A stretch of DNA of 64,000 bases from Actinomycetes bacterium (GTDB lineage: Bacteria > Actinomycetota > Acidimicrobiia > Acidimicrobiales > Microtrichaceae), in contig JAKOVA010000264.1 in the NCBI GenBank assembly GCA_029782335.1, forward strand, positions 1 to 64,000. Reading direction: 5' to 3'. The position numbers and the translations under genes are program-made. This document shows, in pieces, positions 7,262 to 15,786 of this stretch (position 1 is its first letter; each line of letters starts with the position of its first letter). The notes under the pieces were generated by a model, which was not told the DNA's origin, searched no databases, and saw only the letters and a program-made list of their open reading frames with translations.

Positions 7262-9250
7262 ATGTCCGACATCTCGATCACGTTGCCCGACGGAACCGTT
7301 CGCACCCTTGCCGAGGGCGCGACCGGGACCGACTTGGCGACGGCGATCGGCCCGGGACTCGCCAAGGCGGCGTTGGTGATGGAGGTCGACGGTTCCGCGC
7401 AGGATCTCGCGGCGCCGCTGCATGACGGGGAGGTGGTCCGGTTCGTGACCGACCGCGATCCGGGGGCCCTGGAGCACCTCCGCCACTCCACCGCACACGT
7501 GCTCGCTCAGGCGGTGCTCGGGATGTGGCCGGGCGCAACGTTCGCGGGCGGCCCGCCGATTGAAGATGGCTTCTACTACGACTTCGAACTGCCGGGCGGG
7601 GCGACCTTTTCCGACGCCGACCTCGAGCGCATCGAAGCGCGCATGCGGGAGATCATCGCCGCCGACCAGCCCTTCGAACGGGTCGAGTTGCCCGTCGACG
7701 AGGCCAGGGCACTCATGGCGGATCACCCCTACAAACGTGCGTTCATGGACGCTGCCGCCGCCGGCGACGACGCTGAGGGTGAAGCGTCCGGTGGTTCGAC
7801 GATCAGCTTCTATTGGAACCGCCCGCCGGGTGCCGACGCCGGGTTTGTCGACATGTGCCGGGGCCCGCACGTCCCCAGCACCGGCCACCTCGGCCATTTC
7901 AAGCTGATGCGCGTCGCGGGGGCCTACTTCCGGGGATCCGAGAAGAACCCGATGCTCCAGCGCATCTACGGCACGGCGTGGGCGTCCAAGAAGGATCTCG
8001 CCGCCCACCTGCACCGTCTCGAGGAGGCGGCGAAGCGTGATCACCGCAAGTTGGGCGCAGAACTCGACTTGTTCAGCTTCCCCGAGGAGATCGGTTCGGG
8101 CCTCGCCGTCTTCCATCCCAAAGGCGGCATCGTGCGCCGTCTGATGGAGGACTACTCACGTCAGCGGCACGAGGCGGCGGGCTATGAGTTCGTGTACTCG
8201 CCCCACATCACCAAGGGTGAGCTCTTCGAAACCTCGGGCCACCTCGAGTGGTACGCGGACGGCATGTACCCGCCGATGGAACTCGATCCGGGTGCTGGTG
8301 GGCAGGGGACGAACTACTACCTCAAGCCGATGAACTGCCCGTTCCACATCCTCATCTACCGCTCGCGGACGCGTTCGTATCGCGACCTGCCGTTGCGGTT
8401 GTTCGAGTTCGGGACGGTGTACCGCTACGAGAAGTCGGGTGTGGTTCACGGCCTGACCCGCGCCCGGGGATTCGCGCAGGACGACGCCCACATCTTCACC
8501 ACGAAGGAGCACATGGCGGAAGAGATTTCGTCGCTGCTCGATTTCGTGCTCGATCTGCTGCGCGATTACGGCCTCGACGACTTCTACCTCGAGTTGTCGA
8601 CCAAGCCCGAAGGTAAGGCGATCGGCAGCGACGCCGAATGGGAGGAAGCGACCGAGGCGCTGCGGGTCGCGGCGTCCTCGAAAGACCTGGAGTTGGTGCT
8701 CGACCCGGGCGGTGGCGCCTTCTACGCCCCCAAGATCTCCGTGCAGGCGCGTGATGCGATCGGACGTTCGTGGCAGATGTCGACCATCCAGGTCGACCTC
8801 ATGCTCCCGCAACGATTCGACCTCTCCTACGTCGGCGCAGACGGCGCCAAACACCGCCCCGTCATGATCCACCGGGCGCTGTTCGGTTCGGTGGAGCGCT
8901 TCTTCGCGGTCCTTCTCGAGCACTATGCGGGAGCGTTTCCGGCCTGGTTGGCTCCGGTGCAGGCGAGGGTGCTGCCCGTCGCCGAATCGCATCAGTCCTA
9001 TGCGGCGTCGGTCGCTGCCCGCCTCTCCGCGGATCGGTTCCGGGTCGAGGTCGCTGACGCCGGCGACTCGTTGGGGAACCGCATCCGTCGCGCGAAGGGC
9101 GAGAAGTTGCCGTACGTGCTGGTGGTCGGTGACGACGACGTCGCCGCTGGCACCGTCGGGGTGAACGCACGCGGCAACGAGGTCGAACGGGGCGTCCCCC
9201 TCGAGGAGTTCGCCCGTCGCCTCCAGCGCGACGTCGAGTCGCGGGCCTAG
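7262..9250 (+). CDS. thrS: Threonyl-tRNA synthetase
   Basis: This 662-residue class II synthetase charges tRNA-Thr. In order it has a TGS domain (about 1-62, ISITLPDGTVRTLAEG), an editing domain with HSTAHVLAQAV (HxxxH) and MCRGPHVPSTG, a catalytic core with LKPMNCPFHILIYRSRTRSYRDLPLR (zinc Cys and motif 2 region) and RPVMIHRALFGSVERF (motif 3), and a C-terminal anticodon-binding domain (about 560-655). All expected parts are present at normal length. No T-box leader is visible, since the message seems to be leaderless. It heads the locus thrS-HIT-membrane protein-pgsA-acyltransferase-pimA, which parallels mycobacteria. Confidence 0.96.
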   Translation: MSDISITLPDGTVRTLAEGATGTDLATAIGPGLAKAALVMEVDGSAQDLAAPLHDGEVVRFVTDRDPGALEHLRHSTAHVLAQAVLGMWPGATFAGGPPIEDGFYYDFELPGGATFSDADLERIEARMREIIAADQPFERVELPVDEARALMADHPYKRAFMDAAAAGDDAEGEASGGSTISFYWNRPPGADAGFVDMCRGPHVPSTGHLGHFKLMRVAGAYFRGSEKNPMLQRIYGTAWASKKDLAAHLHRLEEAAKRDHRKLGAELDLFSFPEEIGSGLAVFHPKGGIVRRLMEDYSRQRHEAAGYEFVYSPHITKGELFETSGHLEWYADGMYPPMELDPGAGGQGTNYYLKPMNCPFHILIYRSRTRSYRDLPLRLFEFGTVYRYEKSGVVHGLTRARGFAQDDAHIFTTKEHMAEEISSLLDFVLDLLRDYGLDDFYLELSTKPEGKAIGSDAEWEEATEALRVAASSKDLELVLDPGGGAFYAPKISVQARDAIGRSWQMSTIQVDLMLPQRFDLSYVGADGAKHRPVMIHRALFGSVERFFAVLLEHYAGAFPAWLAPVQARVLPVAESHQSYAASVAARLSADRFRVEVADAGDSLGNRIRRAKGEKLPYVLVVGDDDVAAGTVGVNARGNEVERGVPLEEFARRLQRDVESRA

Positions 9251-9271
9251 CCGGGCGGTACCGCAGTGCCG

Positions 9272-9793
9272 ATGGAACACCTTTGGGCGACGTGGCGCTC
9301 GAACTACGTGACGGGCGTGTCCGACTCGCGCTCCGTACCAGGCGATGGCGACCCCGAGGGTCGCTCGCTGTTCGAGCGGATTCTCTTGGCGCCGGGCGAC
9401 GACCGTGAGAAGGGGATCATCGCCCGCGGCACGCACACGTTCGTGATCCTCAACCGATTCCCCTACACCGTCGGGCATCTCATGGTGTTGCCGTTGCGGG
9501 CGGTCGCGGATCTCGAGGCGTTGAGCCCCCTGGAACACGAGGAACTGTGGTCGACGGTGACCCGCGCGGTGGTGGCGCTGAAGGCAGCGCTGCGTTGCGA
9601 CGGAGTGAACGTCGGCCTCAACCTCGGCGCGCCTGCGGGTGGCTCACAATCGGATCACCTCCACGTCCACTGCGTCCCACGTTGGGTGGGCGACGCGAAC
9701 TTCATTTCGGTCGCCGCCGAGACACGGGTCCTGCCGTTGTCGCTGGAGCAGGCTTGGGAGTCGGTGGTCGGGGCGTGGGAGGCTGGCTCGTGA
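9272..9793 (+). CDS. HIT-family hydrolase, diadenosine tetraphosphate phosphorylase-like
   Basis: This protein of about 173 residues carries the HIT motif HLHVHCVPRW in its C-terminal half, preceded by NVGLNLGAPAGGSQSDHLH. Its place between thrS and the PI-phosphate synthase matches the mycobacterial Ap4A phosphorylase gene, so it probably degrades Ap4A, a by-product of aminoacyl-tRNA synthetases. The N-terminus MEHLWATWRSNYV is typical of that branch. I chose ATG 9272; GTG 9266 is an in-frame alternative 2 codons upstream. The stop overlaps the next start as TGATG. Confidence 0.85.
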   Translation: MEHLWATWRSNYVTGVSDSRSVPGDGDPEGRSLFERILLAPGDDREKGIIARGTHTFVILNRFPYTVGHLMVLPLRAVADLEALSPLEHEELWSTVTRAVVALKAALRCDGVNVGLNLGAPAGGSQSDHLHVHCVPRWVGDANFISVAAETRVLPLSLEQAWESVVGAWEAGS

Positions 9794-10314
9794 TGGCCGA
9801 CGAAGCAGCCGATCTTCATGAAGACGCCGTGAGCGACGACGAGGTCGTCGACGAGTTGCCGGAGGACCTCGACGCCTCCGGGGCGCTCATGGTGACGTTC
9901 CCGAACAACAGTCGCCGCCGCATCCCCGCCGTGCTGTACCTCCTGATGGGCGCAGCGGCGGTCGTGTCCGCCGTGGCGTGGCGGGGCTCGGCGTCGGTCA
10001 ACGCCGGCCTCGCGGTCGCCGGCGCCTTGCTGTGCGCGTTCGCGGTGTACGGACTGGTTGCCGGCCGGACGATGCGCTTTGACGAGGGTGAAGCCCTGGT
10101 CGCCGCGGCTCGGCAGGTCGGCTTCGCCGTCGGACACGCATCGGCGCAGATGGCGTGGCGCGGCGTGTGGTCGCGTCCGGTGTGGCGGTTGTTGATCTAC
10201 TCGGATGAACCTCGCCCGAAGCAGCGAGCAATGGTGATCGTCGACGGCGCAACCGGTGAGGTCATCGAATGGTTCGCCGAGGAGAACCCCGAGGATTGGT
10301 CGGCGTTCGTGTGA
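9793..10314 (+). CDS. Conserved membrane protein, unknown function
   Basis: This 173-residue protein has an acidic N-terminus (LHEDAVSDDEVVDELPEDLD), two hydrophobic helices (about residues 40-58, AVLYLLMGAAAVVSAVAW, and 64-85, VNAGLAVAGALLCAFAVYGL), then a soluble C-terminal part containing AQMAWRGVWSRPVWRLLIYS. I recognise no named family. It is translationally coupled to the HIT gene (TGATG) and precedes the lipid genes, so it may belong to that unit. Confidence 0.7.
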   Translation: MADEAADLHEDAVSDDEVVDELPEDLDASGALMVTFPNNSRRRIPAVLYLLMGAAAVVSAVAWRGSASVNAGLAVAGALLCAFAVYGLVAGRTMRFDEGEALVAAARQVGFAVGHASAQMAWRGVWSRPVWRLLIYSDEPRPKQRAMVIVDGATGEVIEWFAEENPEDWSAFV

Positions 10315-10408
10315 TGAGGCTCCGCGCCACGGGGAGGGGATCCGACGTGTTGGTCGCTGATGGGGGTACCGTCGATGCCGGGTCGCGGATGCTGGCATCC
10401 CGCCCCGT

Positions 10409-10428
10409 GTGCTAACTTGAGTTAGCAC
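10409..10428. promoter_or_regulatory. Perfect palindrome in the pgsA promoter
   Basis: GTGCTAACTTGAGTTAGCAC has 8-bp arms and a 4-bp centre and includes a possible -10 box, TAACTT (10413-10418). It lies 25 bp before the pgsA GTG. It contains the CIRCE half TTAGCAC, but the arms are in the opposite order and close together, so it is not a CIRCE element. It probably controls the pgsA-acyltransferase pair. Confidence 0.5.
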
Positions 10429-10453
10429 CCACTCTTCCTCGAGGAGGCCCGTC

Positions 10454-11164
10454 GTGTTGGACGGACAGTTCCGAAGCCAGATCGACGCACTGGTTCAACC
10501 CGTGGGCCGGAGCGCGAAGCGGATCGGAATCTCCGCCGACGTGATCACCGGGATCGGGGTCGTGATGGCGCTGGCTTGTGCGGTCGCGATCGGCCTAGGC
10601 AACCTGCCGCTGGGGCTGTTGTTGATGATCCTCGCCGGTATCCCCGACCTCATCGACGGGGCGATCGCGAAGGCGTCCGGAACGGCGCACGCCCGCGGGG
10701 CGTTCTTCGATTCGGTCACCGACCGCCTCTCCGATGCGCTGATCTTCGGTGGCGTGGCCTGGTACTACGCCCGTACCGACCGTGGGTCGTTGGTGCTCCT
10801 GCCGTTCGCGGTGTACGCCTCGGCATCGATCGTCTCCTACATCCGCGCGAAGGCCGATGCGCTGGGCTTCGACGGTCACGTCGGGGTCATCGAGCGTGCC
10901 GAGCGGTTCATCATTCTCGGGCTCGGGTTGCTCTTCGGCGGTCTCCTGGCGTGGACGCTCGCACTGTTGCTCGTGCTGAACGTGGTCACGGCCTCGCAGC
11001 GTTTCGTGGCTGTGTGGCGGCAGGCGTCGGCTTCCAAGCCGGCGGTGGTGCGCTCGCAGCGCCGCCGTCGCCGTGCAGCGGAGACCTCGGCAGCCGAGCG
11101 CTGGCGGGCTCGTCGTCTTGACGCGCGCGAGCGCTCACCGCAGCGCCGCCGCCCGAACCGCTGA
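10454..11164 (+). CDS. pgsA: CDP-alcohol phosphatidyltransferase, phosphatidylinositol-phosphate synthase type
   Basis: This 236-residue polytopic enzyme joins CDP-diacylglycerol to (phospho)inositol at the membrane, the first step towards PI and PIMs. The family motif is present from DLIDGAIAK to GAFFDSVTDRLSD, with all four Asp residues. The usual Arg in DGxxAR is Lys here. Several membrane helices surround it, and the C-terminal 50 residues or so are very Arg-rich and cytosolic. It starts at GTG 10454 after a good Shine-Dalgarno GAGGAGG (10441-10447). The assignment to PI-phosphate rather than PG synthesis rests on the neighbouring acyltransferase and pimA. Confidence 0.82.
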   Translation: MLDGQFRSQIDALVQPVGRSAKRIGISADVITGIGVVMALACAVAIGLGNLPLGLLLMILAGIPDLIDGAIAKASGTAHARGAFFDSVTDRLSDALIFGGVAWYYARTDRGSLVLLPFAVYASASIVSYIRAKADALGFDGHVGVIERAERFIILGLGLLFGGLLAWTLALLLVLNVVTASQRFVAVWRQASASKPAVVRSQRRRRRAAETSAAERWRARRLDARERSPQRRRPNR

Positions 11165-11172
11165 GCGTCGGG

Positions 11173-12099
11173 GTGTCGATCACCCGCCGGCTGAAGGGGG
11201 AGCTGACCGTCGGGGCCTACCGTGCGGGCGGCGCGTTCGCCCGCTTCGCACCGCCGCCGATCGGGCGCCAGGTCACCAACGCCGCGTCCTGGGCGGCCCG
11301 GCACGCAGCGGGCGGTCGTCGTGACATCGTCGAGCGGAACCTACGTCGCATCTACGGGCCCGATCTCCGCGGCGCGCAACTGGATCGCCGGGTGCAAGCG
11401 ACCTTCGACTCCTACGCCCGCTACTACTACGACTCGTTCCGCCTCCCGTCGATGGACGCGGGAGCGATTGCTGCGGGAATCCACGTCGAGGGAGTCGAAC
11501 ACATCAACGCCGCGATGGCCGATGGTCCGGTCGGCCCGGTCCTGGCGCTGCCACACCTCGGAGGTTGGGAGTGGGCGGCGGCGTGGATCACCAAGGTTCG
11601 CGGCTGGGGTCTCGCCGCGGTGGTGGAAGAACTGGACCCACCCGAGTTGTTCGATTGGTTCCTTCGGTTCCGCGAGTCGCTGGGGATGAACATCATCCCC
11701 CTTGGCCCGGATGCGGCGGCGCGCGTGGCCACCGCAGCGCTCGACCGTGAGGTAGTGTGTCTGCTGTCCGATCGTGACATTGGCGGCAACGGCGTCGAGG
11801 TCGAGTTCTTCGGTGAGCGGACCACCCTCCCGGCGGGGCCTGCGGTGATGGCGCTGCGGACGGGGTGTCGGATCCTGCCGACGGCGGTGTATTTCAACGA
11901 GGGCGACGGCGTCACCGGCGTTGTCCGACCGCCGCTGCCGGTGCAGCGGGAGGGCCGACTTCGCGAGGACGTGGCGCGGATCACCCAGGCGCTCGCGTCA
12001 GAACTGGAAGTTCTGATCCGTCGGGCGCCCGAGCAGTGGCACCTGATGCAACCCAACTGGCCCAGCGACCGCAAGGACGTTCCGCACACCGGCGCTTGA
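11173..12099 (+). CDS. Phosphatidylinositol mannoside acyltransferase (LpxL/PatA-like)
   Basis: This 308-residue member of the bacterial lipid-A/PIM acyltransferase family has the catalytic HX4E (PHLGGWEWAA), LLSDRDIGGNGVEVEFFGE and the C-terminal EQWHLMQPNWPSDR. In mycobacteria the equivalent enzyme acylates the mannose of PIM on the cytoplasmic side. Its position directly between pgsA and pimA supports the same job here. It starts at GTG 11173, 8 bp after the pgsA stop; an in-frame extension is not needed. It is of normal length with no defect seen. Confidence 0.85.
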   Translation: MSITRRLKGELTVGAYRAGGAFARFAPPPIGRQVTNAASWAARHAAGGRRDIVERNLRRIYGPDLRGAQLDRRVQATFDSYARYYYDSFRLPSMDAGAIAAGIHVEGVEHINAAMADGPVGPVLALPHLGGWEWAAAWITKVRGWGLAAVVEELDPPELFDWFLRFRESLGMNIIPLGPDAAARVATAALDREVVCLLSDRDIGGNGVEVEFFGERTTLPAGPAVMALRTGCRILPTAVYFNEGDGVTGVVRPPLPVQREGRLREDVARITQALASELEVLIRRAPEQWHLMQPNWPSDRKDVPHTGA

Positions 12100-12103
12100 C
12101 CCG

Positions 12104-12109
12104 TAGGAT
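12104..12109 (+). promoter_or_regulatory. Leaderless -10 box for pimA
   Basis: TAGGAT ends 8 nt before GTG 12118, so pimA may have its own promoter inside the lipid locus. Confidence 0.48.
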
Positions 12110-12117
12110 CGGCCACC

Positions 12118-13212
12118 GTGCGAGTCGGCCTGATCTGCCCGTACAGCATGTCCATCCCCGGCGGCGTGCAGAACCAGGTGCTCGGTCTGGGTCGAGCGTT
12201 CCGCAGCCGTGGGTGTGAGGTGCGGGTGCTGGCGCCGACCGACGGTCCGCCACCGGAGCCGTGGATCACGTCGTTGGGTCCGACCTTGTTGAACCCCTCG
12301 AACGGTTCGGTCGCTCCCGTTGCCCCGAACCCACCCACCCAGCTCCGGGCGATTCGTGCCTTGTGGGACGACGACTTCGATGTGGTGCACGTCCACGAAC
12401 CCCTGTGTCCGGGGCCGACGGTGACCGCGGTGGTGATGAAGACAGCGCCAATGGTCGGAACGTTCCACGCTGCGGGCGACCAGCCGGCCTACAAGTACCT
12501 CGGGTGGCTGGCGCGCAGCCTGGCCCGACGCCTCGATGTGAAAGTCGCGGTGTCCAACGACGCGAAGGCGCTCGCCGAGACGGCGATTCCCGGTGACTGG
12601 AAGGTCCTCTTCAACGGGGTCGAGGTCGAGCGGTTCCGGGTGGCGCCCTGGGAGCGACCCGATGATCGCCGGGTGGTGCTCTTCGTGGGCCGTCACGAGG
12701 AGCGAAAAGGCCTCGCGGTGCTGTTGGAGGCATTCCGGACGCTGCCGGGCGACACCGTGCTGTGGGTGGTGGGGGACGGACCGCAAACCGACGAGCTCCG
12801 CCGCCGTCACGCGGACGATGATCGCATCGAGTGGCTCGGACGGGTGTCCGACGCGGAGCGCAACGGCCGAATGGCCGCTGCGGACGTGTTCTGCGCGCCG
12901 AGCCTCGGCGGAGAGTCCTTCGGGATCATCCTTCTGGAGGCCATGGCGGCAGGTGCGCCGGTGGTCGCATCGGACATCTCCGGGTATGTCGCGGTGGCGG
13001 GGACGCTCGCGGGGTCACCTCCCGCCGCGTTGCTGCCCGCCGCCGGTGACCCCGTCGCACTCGCCGCGGCGTTGTCGAGCGTGCTCGACGATACGGACGT
13101 CGCCGCGGAGCTTCGCCGCTCCGGTGCCGAGCGGGCGGAGCACTTCAGCATGGATCGACTCGCCGAGGAGTACCTCCATCTCTATGCGGGCCTCGGCGCG
13201 TCCCTAGACTGA
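12118..13212 (+). CDS. pimA: Phosphatidylinositol alpha-mannosyltransferase (GT4)
   Basis: This 364-residue GT-B glycosyltransferase is predicted to move mannose from GDP-mannose to phosphatidylinositol. The opening MRVGLICPYSMSIPGGVQNQV is the PimA signature (GGVQ loop). The C-terminal half carries VLFVGRHEERKGLAVLLEAF and the EX7E region GGESFGIILLEAMAAG. Length matches the family. Together with pgsA and the acyltransferase it implies that PIM-type glycolipids are made. The start is GTG 12118, just after a TAGGAT box. Confidence 0.9.
   Translation: MRVGLICPYSMSIPGGVQNQVLGLGRAFRSRGCEVRVLAPTDGPPPEPWITSLGPTLLNPSNGSVAPVAPNPPTQLRAIRALWDDDFDVVHVHEPLCPGPTVTAVVMKTAPMVGTFHAAGDQPAYKYLGWLARSLARRLDVKVAVSNDAKALAETAIPGDWKVLFNGVEVERFRVAPWERPDDRRVVLFVGRHEERKGLAVLLEAFRTLPGDTVLWVVGDGPQTDELRRRHADDDRIEWLGRVSDAERNGRMAAADVFCAPSLGGESFGIILLEAMAAGAPVVASDISGYVAVAGTLAGSPPAALLPAAGDPVALAAALSSVLDDTDVAAELRRSGAERAEHFSMDRLAEEYLHLYAGLGASLD
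13205..13210 (+). promoter_or_regulatory. Leaderless -10 box for lemA
   Basis: TAGACT ends 7 nt before ATG 13218. The TAG lies within the last codons of pimA. Confidence 0.5.
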
Positions 13213-13217
13213 CCGCG

Positions 13218-13805
13218 ATGCCCGCCCTGCTAGCCGTGTCCACCGGCGTGATCGTGCTCATCGTCATCGTCGTGTTGGTGGTCCTGCTCGTCGGTTACGG
13301 GATCGCGAAGTACAACGGGCTCATCTCGATGCGGAACAAGATCGAGAACGCGTACGCCCAGATCGACGTGCAGCTCAACCGTCGCCACGACTTGATTCCG
13401 AACCTCGTCGAAACGGTCAAGGGCTACGCGAAACACGAGGCCTCAACGCTCGAGGCGGTGATCGCCGCTCGGAACGCTGCGACCGCCGCGTCGGGGCCCG
13501 CCCAGCAGGCGCAGGCGGAGAACGCGCTGACCGGTGCGCTGAAGTCGCTCTTCGCGGTCGCCGAGGCCTATCCGGACCTCAAAGCGAATGCCGGCTTCCA
13601 GCAGCTGCAGACAGAGTTGTCCACCACCGAGGACCGCATCGCCTACGCCCGGCAGTACTACAACGACAACGTTCGTGCCTACAACGAGGGGATCCAGAAG
13701 TTCCCCGCCAACCTGGTCGCCGGAGCCTTCCACTTCTCCGAGCGGGAGTACTTCGAGGCCGACGAAACCTCGCGGCAGAACGTTCAGGTCGACTTCGGCT
13801 CATGA
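13218..13805 (+). CDS. lemA: LemA family protein
   Basis: This 195-residue protein has one N-terminal membrane helix (about 8-30, GVIVLIVIVVLVVLLVGYGI) followed by a four-helix LemA domain with the hallmark NKIENAYAQIDVQLNRRHDLIPNLVETVKGYAKHE (about 38-72) and ARQYYNDNVRAYNEGIQKFPANLVA. The molecular role of LemA is not settled. It is often paired with an HtpX-type M48 protease or a TPM-domain protein, and here the next gene, overlapping by 4 bp, is a degenerate M48-like protein. Confidence 0.93.
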   Translation: MPALLAVSTGVIVLIVIVVLVVLLVGYGIAKYNGLISMRNKIENAYAQIDVQLNRRHDLIPNLVETVKGYAKHEASTLEAVIAARNAATAASGPAQQAQAENALTGALKSLFAVAEAYPDLKANAGFQQLQTELSTTEDRIAYARQYYNDNVRAYNEGIQKFPANLVAGAFHFSEREYFEADETSRQNVQVDFGS

Positions 13806-14659
13806 CACCGCTCGACGCCATGCTGGACGAACGCGCGCGGGCGAACCGCGAGGCGGTGTTCCGGCTCCGGATCCGACACGCCCTCTGGCCCGCAGTCGCC
13901 GCCGGCGTTGTGGTCGCCGTGGCTCTGGCGCTGTTGGTCCACATCGTCGTCGGACTGATCGCCGGCCTCGTGGTGGGCGGAGCGGTCGGATGGTGGCGAT
14001 GGACGGCGATCGACGCCGCAGCGGTGCCGACGCTCCTGGAGTTGATCGGGGCCCGACCGGCAACCGAATCGGAGTTCCCTCGTTACCTGAACCTCATCGA
14101 GGGACTCTCGATGAGTTCGGGTATTCCGGCTCCGGGGCTCTACGTCCTCGACGATCCGGCGGCCAACGCAGCAGCGTTCGGTGCGGGGTCATCCGCCGCG
14201 TTGGTGGCGACCACCGGTCTGCTGCACGGTGTCACCCGCGTCGAGCTCGAAGGGGTCCTCGCTGAAGAACTCGCCAGGATTCGCGTCGGTGACGCGGAGC
14301 TCGCCGGATACGGCGCCCTGTTGGTGTGCGGACCGCTGCTGCACCAGCCAGGGCAGAGCCCGCCTCCGCCGACCAAGGTGAGTCGACTCGATCGTCTCGC
14401 GACGCTCCTCGACGCTCAGCGTCACTTTCTCGCCGACATGTCCGCGGGATCGCTCACCCGCTACCCACCTGGGTTGCGCGGTGCGTTCGTTCGGATGTCG
14501 GGGATCGGCACCACCGTCAGTGGCGTGACCTGGGGGGCCGCCCACCTGTGGATGTGCGATCCCCTTCCCGTCGCCGAGGGCGGTGGCGGCGCCGGTGGGT
14601 CGGCACGCACCGACCATCCCCCGATCCAGCATCGAATCGATCTGCTGGCAGAGCTCTGA
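13802..14659 (+). CDS. M48/HtpX-like membrane protein with lost zinc site (pseudopeptidase)
   Basis: This 285-residue protein has two N-terminal membrane helices (about 27-66) and an M48-like body: GIPAPGLYVLDDPAANAAAFG (107-127) and ATTGLLHGVTRVELEGVLAEELARI (136-160) align with the HtpX pattern ending VLAHELSHI. The HEXXH zinc motif reads EELAR (155-159), so both His ligands are gone. The later Glu ligand region, usually REFEAD, reads RHFLAD followed by a kept pattern P-x-GL. The fold therefore seems retained and catalysis lost. It overlaps lemA by 4 bp, the usual partner arrangement, so a scaffolding role with LemA is plausible. No frameshift or stop suggests decay. Confidence 0.72.
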   Translation: MTPLDAMLDERARANREAVFRLRIRHALWPAVAAGVVVAVALALLVHIVVGLIAGLVVGGAVGWWRWTAIDAAAVPTLLELIGARPATESEFPRYLNLIEGLSMSSGIPAPGLYVLDDPAANAAAFGAGSSAALVATTGLLHGVTRVELEGVLAEELARIRVGDAELAGYGALLVCGPLLHQPGQSPPPPTKVSRLDRLATLLDAQRHFLADMSAGSLTRYPPGLRGAFVRMSGIGTTVSGVTWGAAHLWMCDPLPVAEGGGGAGGSARTDHPPIQHRIDLLAEL

Positions 14660-14671
14660 AAGGAGCCTCCG

Positions 14672-15742
14672 TTGCCAACCACTTCCTTCCGTCGGATCCT
14701 CGCGTCCGCGTTGGCGTGCAGTCTCGCGCTCGTCGCGTGCGGTGGAGGCGAGTCCAGCGCTCCGAGCCGCTCGACGACTTCGGTGGCGCCGACGACCACC
14801 GAGCAGACCACCACGACCGAACCGGGCGCACCGCCGCCGATCGCTCCGCTCACCGGTCTCGAAGCAACCGGTGATCAGATCGCCCGGATAGGCCGGCCGG
14901 CCTTGGCGGTCAAGATCGACAACTCACCCGAGGCCCTTCCGCAGTGGGGTGTCAACAACACCGACATCGTCTATGAGATCCAAGTCGAGGGGATCAGCCG
15001 TCTGATGGCGATCTTCCACTCCCAGGACGCAGCGCAGGTTGGCCCGACGCGCTCGGCCCGGATGAGCGATCCGCCGATCCTCGCGATGTTCGGCCAACCG
15101 ATCTTCGGGTGGTCCGGAGCGAATCGTGGCGTCACCAAGGCCGTCCGAGCGGCTGGCTACATCAACAACGCGGACGCCATCGATGCGCCCAAGGAGTACA
15201 AGCGGACGAAGGCCCGCAAGAAGCCTCACAACCTGTTGACCTCCACGACGGGTCTCTACTCCCACGCTCGCCCCGATGAGGGGGCGCCGCCGCAGCAGTT
15301 CCAATACCTCGGCGCAGGTGAATCGAACGCCACAGCGGCGCCATTGTCGGGGCTGAACGTCCGGGTCGGGACCACACCGTCGACCTGGGTGTGGGACGCA
15401 GCGACGAGCTCGTATCGGCGTTGGGAGTACAACAAGGTGCACGGCACCGACCAGGGCCAGGTCACCGCCACCAACGTGGTGGTGCTTGCGACGCGGTACA
15501 CGACACCGAAGAGCCCCATCGCGCAGACCGTCGGCGCAGGAAACGCCCTGGTGCTGACAGGCGGAACCGCGGTGTCGGGGGTCTGGACACGTCAGTCCCA
15601 GGTCGATCAGTGGACGCTCACCGCCACCGACGGGTCGATCATCAAGCTGAACCCGGGCCGCACCTGGATCGAGCTCGCCGATCACCCGTGGGGCCCGATC
15701 ACCCCGGAGGCCGCTGCGGGGTTGATGGCGGGCGGACGGTAA
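14672..15742 (+). CDS. DUF3048 (YerB-like) lipoprotein
   Basis: This 356-residue protein has a lipoprotein signal ([14 protein letters not shown], lipidated Cys about residue 24). A Thr/Pro-rich linker follows ([19 protein letters not shown]), then a YerB/DUF3048 domain: [46 protein letters not shown] and the C-terminal subdomain with TAVSGVWTR and [10 protein letters not shown]. The function of this family is unknown. It should be anchored outside the membrane. It starts at TTG 14672 behind a clear Shine-Dalgarno AAAGGAG at 14659-14665. Confidence 0.85.
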   Translation: MPTTSFRRILASALACSLALVACGGGESSAPSRSTTSVAPTTTEQTTTTEPGAPPPIAPLTGLEATGDQIARIGRPALAVKIDNSPEALPQWGVNNTDIVYEIQVEGISRLMAIFHSQDAAQVGPTRSARMSDPPILAMFGQPIFGWSGANRGVTKAVRAAGYINNADAIDAPKEYKRTKARKKPHNLLTSTTGLYSHARPDEGAPPQQFQYLGAGESNATAAPLSGLNVRVGTTPSTWVWDAATSSYRRWEYNKVHGTDQGQVTATNVVVLATRYTTPKSPIAQTVGAGNALVLTGGTAVSGVWTRQSQVDQWTLTATDGSIIKLNPGRTWIELADHPWGPITPEAAAGLMAGGR

Positions 15743-15745
15743 ACT
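15740..15745 (+). promoter_or_regulatory. -10 box for pdxS (with leader)
   Basis: TAAACT lies 41 nt upstream of ATG 15787 and overlaps the DUF3048 stop. A ribosome site GGAGGA at 15776-15781 follows, so this is a leadered promoter, unlike most here. Confidence 0.4.
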
Positions 15746-15786
15746 GCCGATCCCATCGCGAGCGGCGCAGCGCGCCGGAGGACGAC

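Noticed and set aside
10409..10428. CIRCE element bound by HrcA
   Set aside because: CIRCE is TTAGCACTC-N9-GAGTGCTAA. Here the half-sites face the opposite way with a 4-bp centre, and the downstream gene is not a chaperone gene.
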